From positions 496,001 to 560,000 of the forward strand of contig JANFOG010000008.1 in assembly GCA_024336345.1 (NCBI GenBank): 64,000 nt of DNA. The letters run 5' to 3'. The first letter of the stretch is position 1. Each line of letters begins with the position of its first letter. The position numbers and the translations under genes were made by a program. Under the pieces are notes generated by a model. The model ran no database searches and was not told the DNA's origin. It was given only the letters and a program-made list of their open reading frames with translations. Positions 33,893 through 46,491 of this stretch are shown here, in pieces. Origin of the DNA: Mariannaea sp. PMI_226 (Eukaryota > Ascomycota > Sordariomycetes > Hypocreales > Nectriaceae).

Positions 33893-35801
33893 ATGGACGG
33901 AAAGGCTCCAACAGTCGCCGTTGTTGGCTTGGGTATGTTTGCCCCTCCCTCGGTACATAACGCCGCAGCACCAGCTTATTTGAGTACCTATTATAGGTGT
34001 GCTTGGCTTGGTGACCGTCAAGAACTTGACGGAAGAAGGCTTCGATGTTACAGGTTTTGATATGAACAGCTATGTTGGAGGACTGTGGCATTACACAGAC
34101 GAGGACAAAACATCAGTACTGCCAAGTGAGTACCAGCTTCGAAACAGTCAGCATGGCTTCTATCATTGACGCATTCCCGCTACAGCGACCGTGATCAATA
34201 TCTCCAAGGAGAGAGTAAGCACTAAGAAATTCAAACCACATCGCTACTACCAACCTATAGCTCAGCAATACTCACCAGCCTTTTTGTGTAATTAGGGTTG
34301 CTTTACCGATTTTCCATTTCCCGATGACACTCCAAGTCACTGCACATCTCAGCACGTCGAGCAGTATCTTGAGAACTATGCCAAGCACTTCAATCTGGGT
34401 CCGAAGCTACGTCTCAATACCAAAGTGAAGCTAGTCAAACGAGACAAGGAGAAGAAATGCTGGGTTCTCGATATTGAAGGCTCCGACTCGGAGTGTTTCG
34501 ACAAGGTCATCATCGCGACGGGTATTAATGCTCGGCCTCATATCCCGTCTCTCGATGGACTCGATCAATTTGAGGGCGAGGTGTTGCATTCGCGTGCATT
34601 CAAAAGGCAGGCTACCTCTTTCGCAAATGTGGTAGAAAAGATTGGCTAATGAATAGCAAATGGCAGGCCCGAATTGTTCAAGGGTAAAAAGGTAGTGATC
34701 GTGGGTATGGGTAACACAGGCGCAGATACTGCTGCCGCTCTGGTTGACGTCGCAGACAATGTCTCCATTTCTCACAAACATGGCGCATTTGTGGTAGGTT
34801 CCATTCATCTTCCAATTTATCTGTATTGACACATCTGATCAAAATTCCCGTAGCTACCCCGAATTGCCAAGGGTGTTCCATTTGATCACACAATGACAGC
34901 TCGCAAATCGGCCATGATTGGCTTCTTAGAGCTCAATTTGCCGACATTATCTCAATGGGTCTTTGATGCGATGGTTAAAAAGTTGCAAGATGAAGCCTTT
35001 GTTCTTCGCCCAGAGTGGAAACTGAGTCCTGCTCCTTCGATCAAGCATGCCGTGCCCATCGTCTCTGATAATCTTGTCCAGCTCCTCGAAGCTGGCAAGA
35101 TTCAATCAGTAGCAGGATTGAAGCGAATTTCAGGTCCAAGGGAAGTGGAATTGACCGACGGAACTCATGTGCAGGCGGATACTATTATATGGGCAACTGG
35201 GTATAAGAGTGAATTCTCTGTCCTGGACGCTACTGTGGATCCAAATCGACATACAACCCCAGCTTGGACGAGCGCCCCCGGGTCTCGTGGGAAACCGCTA
35301 CCTCGCTTGTACCAGAATGTGTTCTCGCTAGATTACCCGGACTCGTTGGCCTTCATGGGCTGCGTTGCTTTTGCCACTGGGGCGTTCCCAGTCTATGATT
35401 TGTGTTCCATGGCCGTTGCGCAGGTTTGGAAAGGCAACTCCCCGCTACCGACCATTCAAGAGATGAACAAGGCCGTTGACAGGCAGCACAGCTTCGTCTG
35501 CGACATCGCCAAACAAGGTTCGGCCGTTCCTGGCTGGGTGCGACAAAGCGAATGGTTAGCTTGGGCGAATCAAGCAGCCGGTACCGGAGTTGACGAGCAC
35601 CTGGGATGGGGATATGCCGGTTGGAAGTTTTACTTCCAAGACCGAGCTTTGTACAAGCTCTTGATGGATGGTGTTTACATGCCCGCCATTTGGAGAGTGT
35701 TCGACAGCACAAAGCGCAAGAAGTGGGATGGGGCCAGGGAAGAGATTGTGAAAGTAAATGCGGCAGTGGAGGCAAGCAAGAGGAAGAAGAAGATGAGTTA
35801 A
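33893..35801 (+). CDS. flavin-containing monooxygenase (FMO-like)
   Basis: Six exons: 33893-33932, 33997-34125, 34186-34214, 34296-34606, 34667-34793 and 34854-35801, 527 residues, all junctions in frame. Intron 1 lies inside the FAD motif; joined it reads VVGLGVLGLV (GxGxxG). VVIVGMGNTGAD is the NADPH-binding glycine motif and WATGYK the family's C-terminal signature. Intron 4 has a GC donor (AG then GCAGGC); splicing there joins AFK to RPELFKGKK as conserved in the family. It should use NADPH and O2 to oxygenate a soft nucleophile or, in some members, a ketone; substrate unknown. The C-terminus is basic (KRKKKMS). Not within a recognisable biosynthetic cluster. Confidence 0.9.
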
Positions 35802-36576
35802 AGAACCAGGGCATTGAGTTTCCTTTTTTTTTTCCCTCTTACTCATCTTATCTCCTTTGTCTCTTGCAGGTCGATATACATCAATAGACTTGTTTCAATA
35901 AACATGTTGAAGTATTAGTAGAATTTAAGCGACCGTGATTTATTCCCTGTCTGTACCAAATAATGATAAACAGGCACAGGTTCCTTAGCAGCGCAAAAAA
36001 CAAAGATAACCGTGTTTTCAATCACTTGCGTGTGAGCACAAATGTCAAAGTTGAATCTGCGTCACTCGACGTTCGCAAATTAGAGTAGGAAGCTAGGCGG
36101 ATATGGCTTGGCAACGCCATATATTACAGATAGATATGTCATGTATCGAGACAAATGAGGCTGTTGGAGAGTTTTCCTCTTCTCTTCCCCATTTACTTCG
36201 GTAATATCCTTTTTTTTAAAGATATGAGGGCAAAAAAAAAAATCTGAAGCTATGGACTCAAGAATAATGAGAACACACATATATAATTATTTTCTGTCTA
36301 GATTGTTCTTCCTGTTTGAGGTTATCACTGTCTGCTAACGACATATGCGATCATGTAGGGTAAGCTGTGTGTTGAATCCGGACATAGATGCTGACTAACC
36401 CGCGCACGCCTCATTTACCTGTTTACGCGCATGAATAAGGCTAGCGCGAATTTTCTCATCGCATCGCGGCTTCTTTTTTTCTGTGCGATTTTTGCGATCA
36501 TCACACAAACGACGAGCGTTCCTCAACATCGCCCTTTTCTTTTCATCTTCGTCGTATTAAAAAGCACCAATACAGA
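35802..36576. other. intergenic, no supported gene
   Basis: 775 bp with T-tracts after the monooxygenase stop and an AT-rich part at 36130-36300. Presumed promoter of the poly(A) polymerase gene at the right end. Confidence 0.5.
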
Positions 36577-38807
36577 ATGGTGCGAAACAAGCCTAGCAGG
36601 AAGCGGCCTGATCCCCGTGGTCCTCGGAACGGTGATCGACCACATCGTCCTGCCTCCCCGCCACGTCGAAATTACCCAGACAGCGACAATTGGCGCCCAG
36701 ATGATAGAAGAGACAACAGACGAGATAATAGACGCGACGACCGTCCGCCCTACGATGACTACCGACCTTCAGATACATATCGCCCTCAGATGCCCCGTGG
36801 TGAATTTACTTTTAGAGTCGAGAAACCAGCTGGTATAAGTGAATATCCTCAAGACAACTACCGTGGTGGTGGACGGCGCAGAGAAGGAGGTGGCCGCCCG
36901 CGAGGCAGAGGAGGATATGCGGGGAGAAGATGGCAGCCACCACCGCATCCTTCGGAGCGAGCTTTAATCTCGGGTGCGACGGCGAATCTTCCTGAGGAGC
37001 GAGTCGGCGATCTCAGCTCGAACAAGTATCGCCCTGTCGACGAACTTTCTGACGATGATGAGCTTGAAATGGACATCTCTTCATCAGAAGAAAAGTCTGA
37101 GACAGAAGGGCCTTCAAAGAAGCGAGCACGCACAACTGCCGAATCGGAGGCTGAGGCATCAGTACCTAAGTGGTCGAATCCCGATCCGTACACAGCACTG
37201 CCTTGTCCTGATGAGAGCCAGCGAAAGAAGAAGGACGTCGTCAAGCTTATCCGCAAAGCCCGATTGGAGGAAGCAAAACCCGCCGCACCGACAGACGCTG
37301 AAGATTTCATCTCATTTCTTAGCGACAATGATGATGAGGACGAAGACGAAGACGAAGAGAGCGTCGAAGAGGTACCGCCACCACCAAAGGAACCTCCACC
37401 ACCTCCTCCGCCTAATGCGCCCTCTGGACCACGTGCATCAAACGGATTGCCCACCCCCTCTCACACTCTGCCTCCTCGACCAGATCAAGGCGGCCCCCTT
37501 GGATCTCGGAAACGCACAGCGGACGACGTTATCAAGCCTCCTGATTATGGTCAACTCAAGAAGGCGACCACGAAGCCAGCCAAGGGTGTGGTCGTGGCCA
37601 GCTGGATGCCAAAGGCTAATGAACACCAGTGCCCTTGGGCCACAGTTGATCACTCAGCTACCAGTGACATGGCATTCCGGTAAGTTCGCCTACTATACAG
37701 CATACAAATTGGCTCGGAGGATCCTAACCCATTTCATCAGACTTCACAAAGAGATTATGGACTTTTACCACTACGTACGACCTCGCGAGTTCGAGCAGCG
37801 CATCCGTGACAATTTGGTAGAGAATCTAAGGAAAGCGATGAGACGCGACCATCGAAACTTTGCGAGTGCCCAAGTCCATCCTTTTGGTTCGTTCATGTCA
37901 GGACTCTACCTTCCGACGGCTGATATGGACTTGGTCGTTTGTTCTGCCAGTTTCATGAGAGGTGGCCCCCCCACATACTTGGGTGCGAAGAGTTGGCTGT
38001 ACAAGTTCCAGAAATTCCTCATTGCGCAGCAAGTTGCTCAATCAGATTCTATTGAGGTCATTGCCCACGCAAGAATTCCGTTGGTAAAGTTTGTGGACAA
38101 ACTCACCGGGTTGAAGGTCGATGTCTCTTTCGAGAATCTAGGAGGAGTTGGCGCGATCGACACCTTTCTTCAATGGAAGCAACAGTACCCCGCAATGCCA
38201 ATCCTCGTAACGGTTATCAAACACTTCCTTCTGATGCGTGGCCTTAACGAACCTGTCAACGGTGGCATTGGTGGCTTTTCGGTTATTTGCCTGGTCGTCA
38301 GTCTGTTACAGCTCATGCCGCAGGTTCAGAGTAGGAATCTCATCCCCGAGCATCATCTTGGCGAGATGCTGCTAGAGTTTTTCGACTTGTATGGACGAAC
38401 TTTTGACTATCAGGTAAACGCCATCTCTCTCACCCGGCCTGTGGGTTATGTTCGAAAGGTAAGCAAGCGTTAAAAACTCCCAAGAGCGCGTATGAAATTC
38501 CACTGACCCGAGGAATCAGAACGACGTGTCAAGCTTCGTCTACAAGAATCGAGATCGCCTGTCGATCATCGATCCCAACAACCCGGGGAACGACATATCA
38601 GGCGGGTCATCCAATACGCCTGCCATTCTCGCCCGATTCGACGACGCTTACATGGCCCTTCGACAACGGATGGACGAAGTGAGAAAGGATCCAACGAGAG
38701 GAGGCATTCTGGATGTGATCATGAAGGGCGACTATTCGTCCTTCCGACTACAACGCGATTATCTCAGGCATATTCATGAAAAGAACATTGGGCCATGCAG
38801 GGATTGA
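36577..38807 (+). CDS. non-canonical poly(A) polymerase, TRF4/Cid14 type
   Basis: Exons 36577-37679, 37741-38458 and 38520-38807, 702 residues. A long disordered N-terminus has Arg/Asp-rich (RRDNRRDNRRDDRPP) and RGG-like tracts, acidic runs and a poly-Pro stretch. The catalytic part has HPFGSFMSGLYLPTADMDLVV (GS plus DxD metal ligands) and LKVDVSF (third Asp), then the central domain and the nucleotide-recognition segment PVNGGIGGFSVICLV. It should add short oligo(A) tails to aberrant nuclear RNAs as the catalytic subunit of the TRAMP complex, feeding them to the exosome, and helps silencing in some fungi. The second junction is NDVSSFVYKNRD. Well-conserved core gene. Confidence 0.93.
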
Positions 38808-41672
38808 GAAGGTCAAGGCAACAGTGGACGTTTTGCTTGGGCTAAGTTGGTCCAGGGATGAAACATGGCATTTTTGCCGCCACACACGCAGCCCATTCGG
38901 ATTGGAATCTGCCGACTACCCGAGTTATCCCTGCAAGGACTCGATGTTCACATGAGAATCCTTGCGTTTTCCTTTCCTTCATCGTTGATTTTTCTTTTTG
39001 GAGAATTCTTGTTATCTTAAGGGGCTCGGTTTGCTTTTCTGTTTTGGGGTCAAACTAGAGATGTGTACATTAACGCCGTAACGACAAGAGGACTGGGGCT
39101 TTGGGGTTTAGGCGCTGGGAGGCATTTGTTTGCGCTAACTCTTTTTCTTTTGCTCGTTCTCGGCCTCCATCAGGGATCAGGGCCTAGTGGCCAACAATTC
39201 AACTTAACCTTCTTTACGGAGCTACTAACGCTCGCAGTTCCAGTGGCGATTGGCTTTTTGCCAACGACGTGAGACGACTTGAATCAAGTCGGGTATGCTA
39301 TGCTGATATTTTCCTTTGCAGATGATGATGGCTCTTCTTCGGTCAGGCGCTAGGTTTGATCATTCCACCACGGGATTCTTTTTGTCGACTGGAGCCTGGA
39401 GAGATTGTTTCTAGTGGCCTGGTCACGTCTTTTCCTCACTGCTTGCGCTGCTTTACGCAGGGCTGCGGAGAGGAGAGTATCATCTTGGGGAGCTTGGGAG
39501 AACGTCGTGGCTCGGGAATCGTCGCATATGAGCGGGAATAATGCTCAGAGAGACATCACGTCAAGGGGAGGAGGGGATTGGACGGGAATACGAACAAAGG
39601 AATTTTTTTGTCCCGCGGCGCAGATTTGTGTTATCCATTTTTGTTCACTCTTTACTATCTTGTCTGTGCTGTCTCAGCGTCTCACATGCGCGTGCGGCTT
39701 GTCGCTGTTGGCTTGTGTCGCGATTGAATGCTAGACACCTACTGTAAATAACTAAGCAATCAGTCCACTCCAAGATATCGCGATGGAGTAACGTTGCACC
39801 GCCAATGCGATACCCTCGCCAACACGCCCATGTCCTCTTCCCCGATGATCACGAGTGTAAGTACTTCGGGCAAGTGAATACCGAAGGTTGTTCCAAGGTA
39901 TTACGTCTGGAGTCAATGCCCAAAGACGATCAAGCCCTTTGGGGGCACGCCAATGCCAAAGTCTCCTCATCCCCGGGACGGTGGTGGAGAAAGGACATGG
40001 GGTAGTTATGAAGAGCCCACAAATTAGACTGAGAAGCTTGCAGGCCAAGGTTAAAAAAATGCCAGCGACTGATGGATCCTTCATTACGAGGAGCCGGAAA
40101 ACCCTCCCCCAGGAACCTCCAGAAAGGTGTAGAGAAGCCGGGGTTTGGGGGAGAGGGGCCTTCGAGAAGAGCAACAGCCGAAGGGGGAGGGGGGCAGAGA
40201 CGGAGCAATATTCGGCGCTACTTCTTGGACAAGGTGCACTTGGCAGCTTGGGTTGCCTTGGTTGGATCGTTGGATTAGGCAAACGTGACGAGGAGTAGAC
40301 GGTGTTGGAAATGGAGCTTCATATTGGGGCGGACATGTTTTGTATGCGGCAACACGAGATTATTTTGTCTTGTCTTGTGCACAAGTAATATCATCCTTTT
40401 TCATCCTTGTGTGTGTTTATTATGTCTTTTGTGTGTCTCGGTCTGGAGCTGAACCGGCCGAACCAGTCAAGATGCTCCAACTCCCCGGTGCATGATAACG
40501 AGATCTCCCTCTCACAAAGAAAAAAAAAACAGGCGACACAGGCACAGGCACAGGCACAGAGGCCCCCGTCACTGGCACGGCAGACAAACTCTTGATGATG
40601 GCCCTGGTTCCTCCCCCCGGAGCTTAGGAGCGGCAGTATTGAACGAGCTTCCCGGGAAGCGGACTTATAGTGCAGGGATCGTCTTCCTATCCACGACGAT
40701 CTTGCGGGGAACAAACCGGGTCAGTATCAAGGACTGCCAGAATAAGAAGCCAAGAGAGACAGCATGACCAGCCAAACCAGCATTAGAAACCCGAATACTA
40801 CATAGTACTATGTACAAGTCCTCCCCCCCGGGGCGCCCTTATTCATATTCCTGGTCCTAATAATACCCTGATACAGTTTGTGGGCCGACAAACAATACAT
40901 TGTACGTAGCATGCTGCAACGACAAAATTAACTGCTGAGTCTGGTCTCTCTCTCCAGCCCTACCTGGCCAAGACCTTCATCGTCATTGTGGCCCAGGACT
41001 ATGCGTACCACTGTGATACGTATTGAAGCTATCCCAAGCTTAGAAGGAGAACAAGTTCAAAAATGTCATGTAAACTCGGTTCTCGGACGGAGAAGCTTGG
41101 AATTGGTCTTGGTCATGTTCCCCGAGCACCCCTCGTAGGAAGCTGATCATTTCCCGATTTTTCCTTCCCTGCCGAGGAGGCGCTACATGCGCCGTGTAAT
41201 TCGGTGCAACACCACTTTTTTTTTCCTTTCTTTTTTGCTTTCGATCCGCATATGTAATGCTATGTATGGTGTTTTGATTCCCGGGTTAGGGGGGGAGGGG
41301 GGAAGGGGGAAGGGGGAAGGGCTCGCTTTGCGAGATGCAACACAACCTGATGTTCCAAGTCGGCCCGTCAGATAGATCCCCTGGTGGCAATGGGAAGAGA
41401 GGGGAAAGAGGATCTTTGTGAATGATGTCTAGTTTCTGTATGCTGAATGGATAGAAAGCTGGGATTGGGAAACGAGTTAGCAAGGTTCAGGGTCCCCTTC
41501 GGGGACTACATATGGCTGGGATGGAAGCACTTTTTGTATCACGATGAGAGGTGCTGTAGAGCTTGATCCCACCCGTTCTGCATCTCTTTGCGAGGTCTTA
41601 TGGGACTTTGCAACATCTTTTTGTTTTCCAAATTGATCCAATCGAGCTTTATTAGCTGAAAGCATCGTCAAG
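38808..41672. other. 2.9 kb intergenic region with G-rich and microsatellite tracts
   Basis: No supported gene. A 176-codon minus-strand frame at 39752-40282 and overlapping plus-strand frames have no domain. Contains a CACAGG microsatellite (about 40536-40560) and a G-rich run at 41289-41321. The last few hundred bases should be the promoter of the sugar transporter. Confidence 0.5.
41289..41321 (+). promoter_or_regulatory. G-quadruplex-type G-run upstream of the sugar transporter
   Basis: Five G-runs of 7, 6, 5, 5 and 3 separated by one or two A, about 350 bp upstream of the transporter ATG. Four or more runs of at least three G with short loops satisfy the usual G4 rule. Regulatory role is inferred. 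Confidence 0.5.
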
Positions 41673-43862
41673 ATGTATCAAGCATCGAATGTGTACTTCA
41701 TCTGCGCCTTCGCCTCTATAGGTATTTATCTCCATAGGACCTAACTCTTTCTACCCCATCGCGGCCGATCGAGAATGGGTGAAACAAAAAGTATCTGTAA
41801 TAATGACACTTTACTCAAGGCGGTGGCCTCTTCGGCTTCGATATCTCGTCCATGTCGGGTGTGCTCGGCACCCAGGCCTATAAGCAGTATTTTGACAACC
41901 CGAAATCCTACCGCCAGGGCGCAATTACGGCCTCCATGCCTGCCGGCTCGCTTGTCGGATCCCTCGTATCCTCCTTCATCGCCGATAAGTTATCCCGAAA
42001 AGTCGCCCTCCAGATCAGTTGTCTGCTGTGGGTCTTTGGCAGCATCATCCAGACAGCCGCTCAGAATGTTGGCATGCTTTGTGCTGGGCGAGTCATTGCC
42101 GGACTCTGTGTTGGTATTGCCAGTTCTATTGTTCCTGTCTACCAGGTAAGAAAGACGAAGCTCCAAAATACCAAGCCACCTCTAGGAACGATATCAGATA
42201 TGGTTAGAACAACTATACTGACCTAGTGTTCGACGTCAAGTCTGAAATCGCCCCAAGACAAATCCGTGGTCGAGTTGTCAGGTAAAAGCGTCCTCTGATG
42301 CCTCCCAAGCAAAGGAAACAAACATAAAAAACGTTCAATCAAGCTAACTCACGAATAGTTTCCAGCAATGGGCCATCACTTGGGGTATCCTGATCCAATA
42401 TTTTATCCAATACGGTGCTGCAGAGGGCGTGGGCGGAGGTCCCAACGACCCGAACCAGCCCACGGCAGCCTTCCGAATCCCCTGGGGCGTCCAGATGGTG
42501 CCCGCCGTCATCCTCTTCGGCGGTCTCTTCTTCTTCCCCTATAGCCCGCGATGGCTGGCCACAAAGGACCGCTGGGAAGAGGCCCTACAGACTCTGGCTA
42601 GGCTTCACGGCAAGGGAGATGTGAACCACCCCTTGGTTCTCGCCCAGTATCAAGAAATCGAGGACGCGTTGAGGTTCGACCGCGAGGAGGCCGCCAGTGA
42701 CTGGAAAGCCCTGGTTGAGCCGCGTATGCTGAAGCGTGTTGTTCTAGGCATGAGCATCCAGATGTGGAGTCAGCTTTGCGGCATGAATATTATGATGTGT
42801 AAGTGTTTGCCGCTGTGACATTGAATTCATGCGTCGAAGGAATCAATGTTTGCTGATTTGCTGTTGCCAGACTACATCGTCTACATCATGGAGGGCGCTC
42901 AGATTGCCTCACCACTGCTCACGGCTTCTATCCAATACATTATTAATGTTGTGCTTACCCTACCTGCTATTCTATACCTTGATAAATGGGGTCGTCGACC
43001 TTCTCTGATCTTGGGATCCTTCTTCCTCATGACGTGGCTCTTCATCTCAGGTAGGCCTGTGGCTCTCTAGTTTCCCCTTGAAGCTTTCTCGACGTTATTC
43101 TGTTTTATATAAAAGCTCAGATACTGACTTCATCGCTCAAGGTGCCCTCCAGCAATACTACGGACAGCCCAACACCGAGGAGACGCAGACTGCCAACAAT
43201 AAGGACATCAGCTGGATTGTCAACAACAACAAGCCTGTTTCGTCAGCTATTGTCTCGTGCTCTTACCTTTTCGTTGCTACGTTTGCAACCACCTGGGGCC
43301 CCGTCTCGTGGACGTACCCTGCTGAAATTTACCCCGGAAGAATCCGAGCCAAGGCTGTGTCCTTGAGTACTGCGACAAACTGGTTCTGGAACATGGTGCT
43401 GGCGTTTGGTGTCCCACCTCTTCGTGAGTTGACCCTCCTTGAGACTGACCGTATGGCGTATAGAATGCTAACATTTGGGTTTTCACAGTCTGGAACATCA
43501 AGTGAGAATATCTCCACGCTGTCAATTATACATGAGATGCTGACTTTAATTCCTTTCCAGCTACAAGATGTACTACGTCTTTGGAGCCTGTGCGTCCTTT
43601 TCCTCCCTAGTTCCCAAAATAGGCATCAAGTTCAACTAACAAAATCGTGCTAGTCAACGCCGCCGCCTTCATTCACATGTTCTTCACCGCGTACGAGACC
43701 AAGGGCTTCACGCTCGAAGAGATGGACGACGTGTTCGACTCCGGCGTCCCCGCATGGAAGGCCCGTCCCAAGACCAGCAGACTTGATCATCTGGAGAAGG
43801 AGATTGAGCAGGGTAACCTCAAGGTTGCTGCGCCCACAAGGCAGATGGAGGAGGTTGCTTAA
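41673..43862 (+). CDS. MFS sugar transporter (hexose transporter/sensor type)
   Basis: Nine exons: 41673-41721, 41820-42145, 42241-42281, 42359-42798, 42871-43050, 43142-43423, 43489-43501, 43561-43589, 43654-43862, giving 522 residues with every junction in frame. One exon is only 13 nt (LWNI). Motifs of the sugar porter family are GGGLFGFDISSMSG (TM1), the GRVIAG loop, SEIAPRQIRGR, PYSPRWL (for PESPR), DKWGRRP and PAEIYP. About 12 membrane spans. The N-terminus is most like fungal RCO-3/Hxt-type proteins, so glucose or another hexose is likely, transport or sensing. Many short introns fragment it. Confidence 0.92.
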
Positions 43863-45168
43863 TTGGGCGGATTGAGTCCGTGATAAGGCGTTGAAGTAGT
43901 TGGGGAGACTGAGAGTGAATGAGCAAGATGTTTGTTGGGTTGTCCTGAAGGATGGGAGTGATGCTCATAGGACTTGAGAGAATACCAAAGTTAAGATGTG
44001 GCTTGAGATTGGCCAGTGGCCGACATCAGGATCAGTTCGTTCATGAGGTAGTGAAGTGGTAATTTACTATGCATTTCCGCTTCAAGTTGACTTGTCACAG
44101 TAGATATTGCAAAACTCAATGACAGCTGCCAGGGCTTTTTTTAGTCATGATGACTGCTCTTCAACACTGGCTTTGGTGTTATCAAAATAACGTAAATTCA
44201 GAACTTCCCACACTAAAGACTGAAGAAATTTCTACTTCAAGATCCTGGCTTTCTACAACTTATGATATCACAGAGCCCCGCCAATGAGTTCAGCCTGCCC
44301 AAGAACAGAAGTTCGAGAGCTTCTTGGCGGTCTCGGTCTGGAGCTTGGGACAGATTTGAGTTGTTATGTAGTTGCGTTGACTCCTGTGATATATGGCGCA
44401 TCCACTCTCGCAAGGTCCTCAGCCTTTTAAGTTTTGGGATAGGAAGAGAAAAAGCTTGAAGTAGAATGACAGGTAACCCTTGCACTCGCGTAGGAAGTGG
44501 CCATGAATCCCGGGAGTAGACGCTGGATATTATGTGGCAATTCTAGGTTGACTACCCGCGGAAGATCAATTATGGCCGGTCAGATAAACGGACCTCCTAT
44601 CTTGTCTCTGACTTATGCCAAACAGTTTTGTGTCTCAAAATCCCGATATTCTGTCGAGAGCTGGGTCCGAAACAAAATTGGAAATATGGGATTATATTGA
44701 GATTGCGTGGACGATATTTTCTATCAGCTAGGGTAGAGTTGACGATTCATTTTCAACTGGAAATAGATTCTACTGAAAACATGTATGAGATTCGCCCGGG
44801 ATGTTATTAGTTTCTGCTAAAAATGGGTATGGACAATCATGTCACCTAAGAGGGAGAGGGATAGAAGAGATGCCAAGAGCGGGGTTCCTAGATCTTCAAT
44901 TGACGAATGATGGAGCCACTGTTTTGCGACATTTGGTTCAAAGGTGACGACAGGTTCGATATCGGCTCCCGCATAGAAGCTGACTAGATTACTAGACCCG
45001 GCGGAATTGACTTACTAATATAAGTTAAACTCTTGGTTATCAAATGGACAGCATATAAAATATATAAAAGAACGCAGGCACCAACCAAGAACGAGTGCAA
45101 TCACTCTACCCCCCAGAGGCCATTGTCCGTAACAAAACTGGAATCATCAGAAATTTCCCAGGACAAAG
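43863..45168. other. 1.3 kb intergenic region
   Basis: No supported gene. Holds the transporter 3' end and the presumed promoter of the old yellow enzyme homologue. Confidence 0.5.
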
Positions 45169-46491
45169 ATGTCTGGAAAAGAGTCTTTGTTTACCCCATT
45201 AAACATTGCCAATGGCCGCATCAATCTCAGCCACCGGGTCGTCATGGCTCCTATGACTCGCAACCGTGGCATCCCTCTTGAAGGCGTTGAACGCACCTGG
45301 GTCCCTGATGATGTTATCGCCCTCTACTACAGCCAACGTGCCTCACCCGGTGGGCTCCTAATCACTGAGGGTATCCCCCCCTCGTTGGAGGCGAGCGGTA
45401 TGCCTGGAGTACCTGGTCTATTCCACGACGCGCAGATTGAAGGCTGGAGGAAGGTTGTTGACAAGGTGCATGCCAGAGGAGGATTCATATATGCTCAGCT
45501 CTGGCACGCCGGGAGAGTAACGTTGCCTCACTTCACGGGAACGGAAGTAGTCAGTGCGAGTGCCACGCCCTGGGAAACTGACGAAAAATTCCCTTTCCGG
45601 ACGCCGGCTGGAGAGAAAGTTGCATATCGTGATTTCCCTCCAGTTGCAATGACTGCGGCCCATATTGCCAACACAACGGCGGACTTTGTCAGGGCGGCCA
45701 AGTCAGCTATTGAATTGGGGTTTGATGGAGTCGAGATTAATGGGGGGAATGGAAACCGTGGGTTAACCCTTTTTCTTCATCTGATAACTCAACCAATGTA
45801 TTCCCAGCTGACAGGTAAAAAAGTTCTCGATCAATTTCTACATTCAAACCTCAACACTCGAAAGGACTCTTATGGTGGAGGCTCAGTGGAAACTCGGTCA
45901 AAGTTCGTTCTCGACCTAGTTGCTGCCGTGTCGGCTGCGATTGGACCCTCCAACCTAGCCATTCGACTTGAGCCTGCTGGCCTGTACCAGGGAACATATG
46001 GAGAGGAGCGTGTTGAGACATGGAGCTATCTGAGCAGGGAGCTCGCCTCTATTTACCAAGGAGACAACAAGCTGTCATATGTGCATTTCATTGAGCCTCG
46101 TTTTGACCGCATCGAGGCCGAGGCGGAGAGATTTAACAAGACGTGGAGCCTGCCGACCGTATCAAATGAACCATTTCGAGCCATCTTCAAAAGTGCTGGT
46201 ATTCCGTGCTTTAGTTGCGGAGGATGGAGCGACTCCAACGCCCAAGATGCGATAGTAGCACGTTGGGATGGTGTTGTGTTTGCCAAGTGGTTCGCAAGCA
46301 ATCCCGACCTACCGGAAAGATTACGCCTAGGTAAGCCGCTGCATACCTATGATAGAAGTAGATTTTATGGGAGTTGGGATGGAGTGAGAGAGCGAGGATA
46401 TACGGATTATCCTACTTGGGAGGAGGAGGAGGAAGAAGGTAACGAGGGGGAGAGAGCAGCAGCTACCATCGCTAATGGGGCAATCAATTAA
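45169..46491 (+). CDS. old yellow enzyme family NADH:flavin oxidoreductase with altered active site
   Basis: Best model: exons 45169-45757 and 45824-46491 (66-bp intron, GTGGGT donor, AAG acceptor), 418 residues. The intron length is a multiple of three so the unspliced frame is also open, but splicing gives NLLDQFLHSN, the conserved strand. TIM-barrel FMN enzyme: LFTPLNIANGRINLSHRVVMAPMTR (family start), YAQLWHAGR, YGGGSVETRSKF and the RFDRIEAEAE segment. At residues 191, 194 and 196, where OYE1 has His, Asn and Tyr (substrate anchors and proton donor), this protein has Asn, Asn and Asn. It probably still binds FMN and may reduce an activated alkene or another substrate with different stereo- or reaction course. 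C-terminus Glu-rich and low complexity. Confidence 0.85.
   Translation: MSGKESLFTPLNIANGRINLSHRVVMAPMTRNRGIPLEGVERTWVPDDVIALYYSQRASPGGLLITEGIPPSLEASGMPGVPGLFHDAQIEGWRKVVDKVHARGGFIYAQLWHAGRVTLPHFTGTEVVSASATPWETDEKFPFRTPAGEKVAYRDFPPVAMTAAHIANTTADFVRAAKSAIELGFDGVEINGGNGNRGLTLFLHLITQPMYSQLTGKKVLDQFLHSNLNTRKDSYGGGSVETRSKFVLDLVAAVSAAIGPSNLAIRLEPAGLYQGTYGEERVETWSYLSRELASIYQGDNKLSYVHFIEPRFDRIEAEAERFNKTWSLPTVSNEPFRAIFKSAGIPCFSCGGWSDSNAQDAIVARWDGVVFAKWFASNPDLPERLRLGKPLHTYDRSRFYGSWDGVRERGYTDYPTWEEEEEEGNEGERAAATIANGAIN

Noticed and set aside
36858..37454. 198-codon minus-strand frame under the poly(A) polymerase N-terminus
   Set aside because: Gly/Ser shadow of acidic and proline tracts in the sense gene.
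39752..40282. 176-codon minus-strand frame and overlapping plus-strand frames
   Set aside because: Pro/Leu-rich composition without motif, in a region where all frames are locally open; treated as chance.
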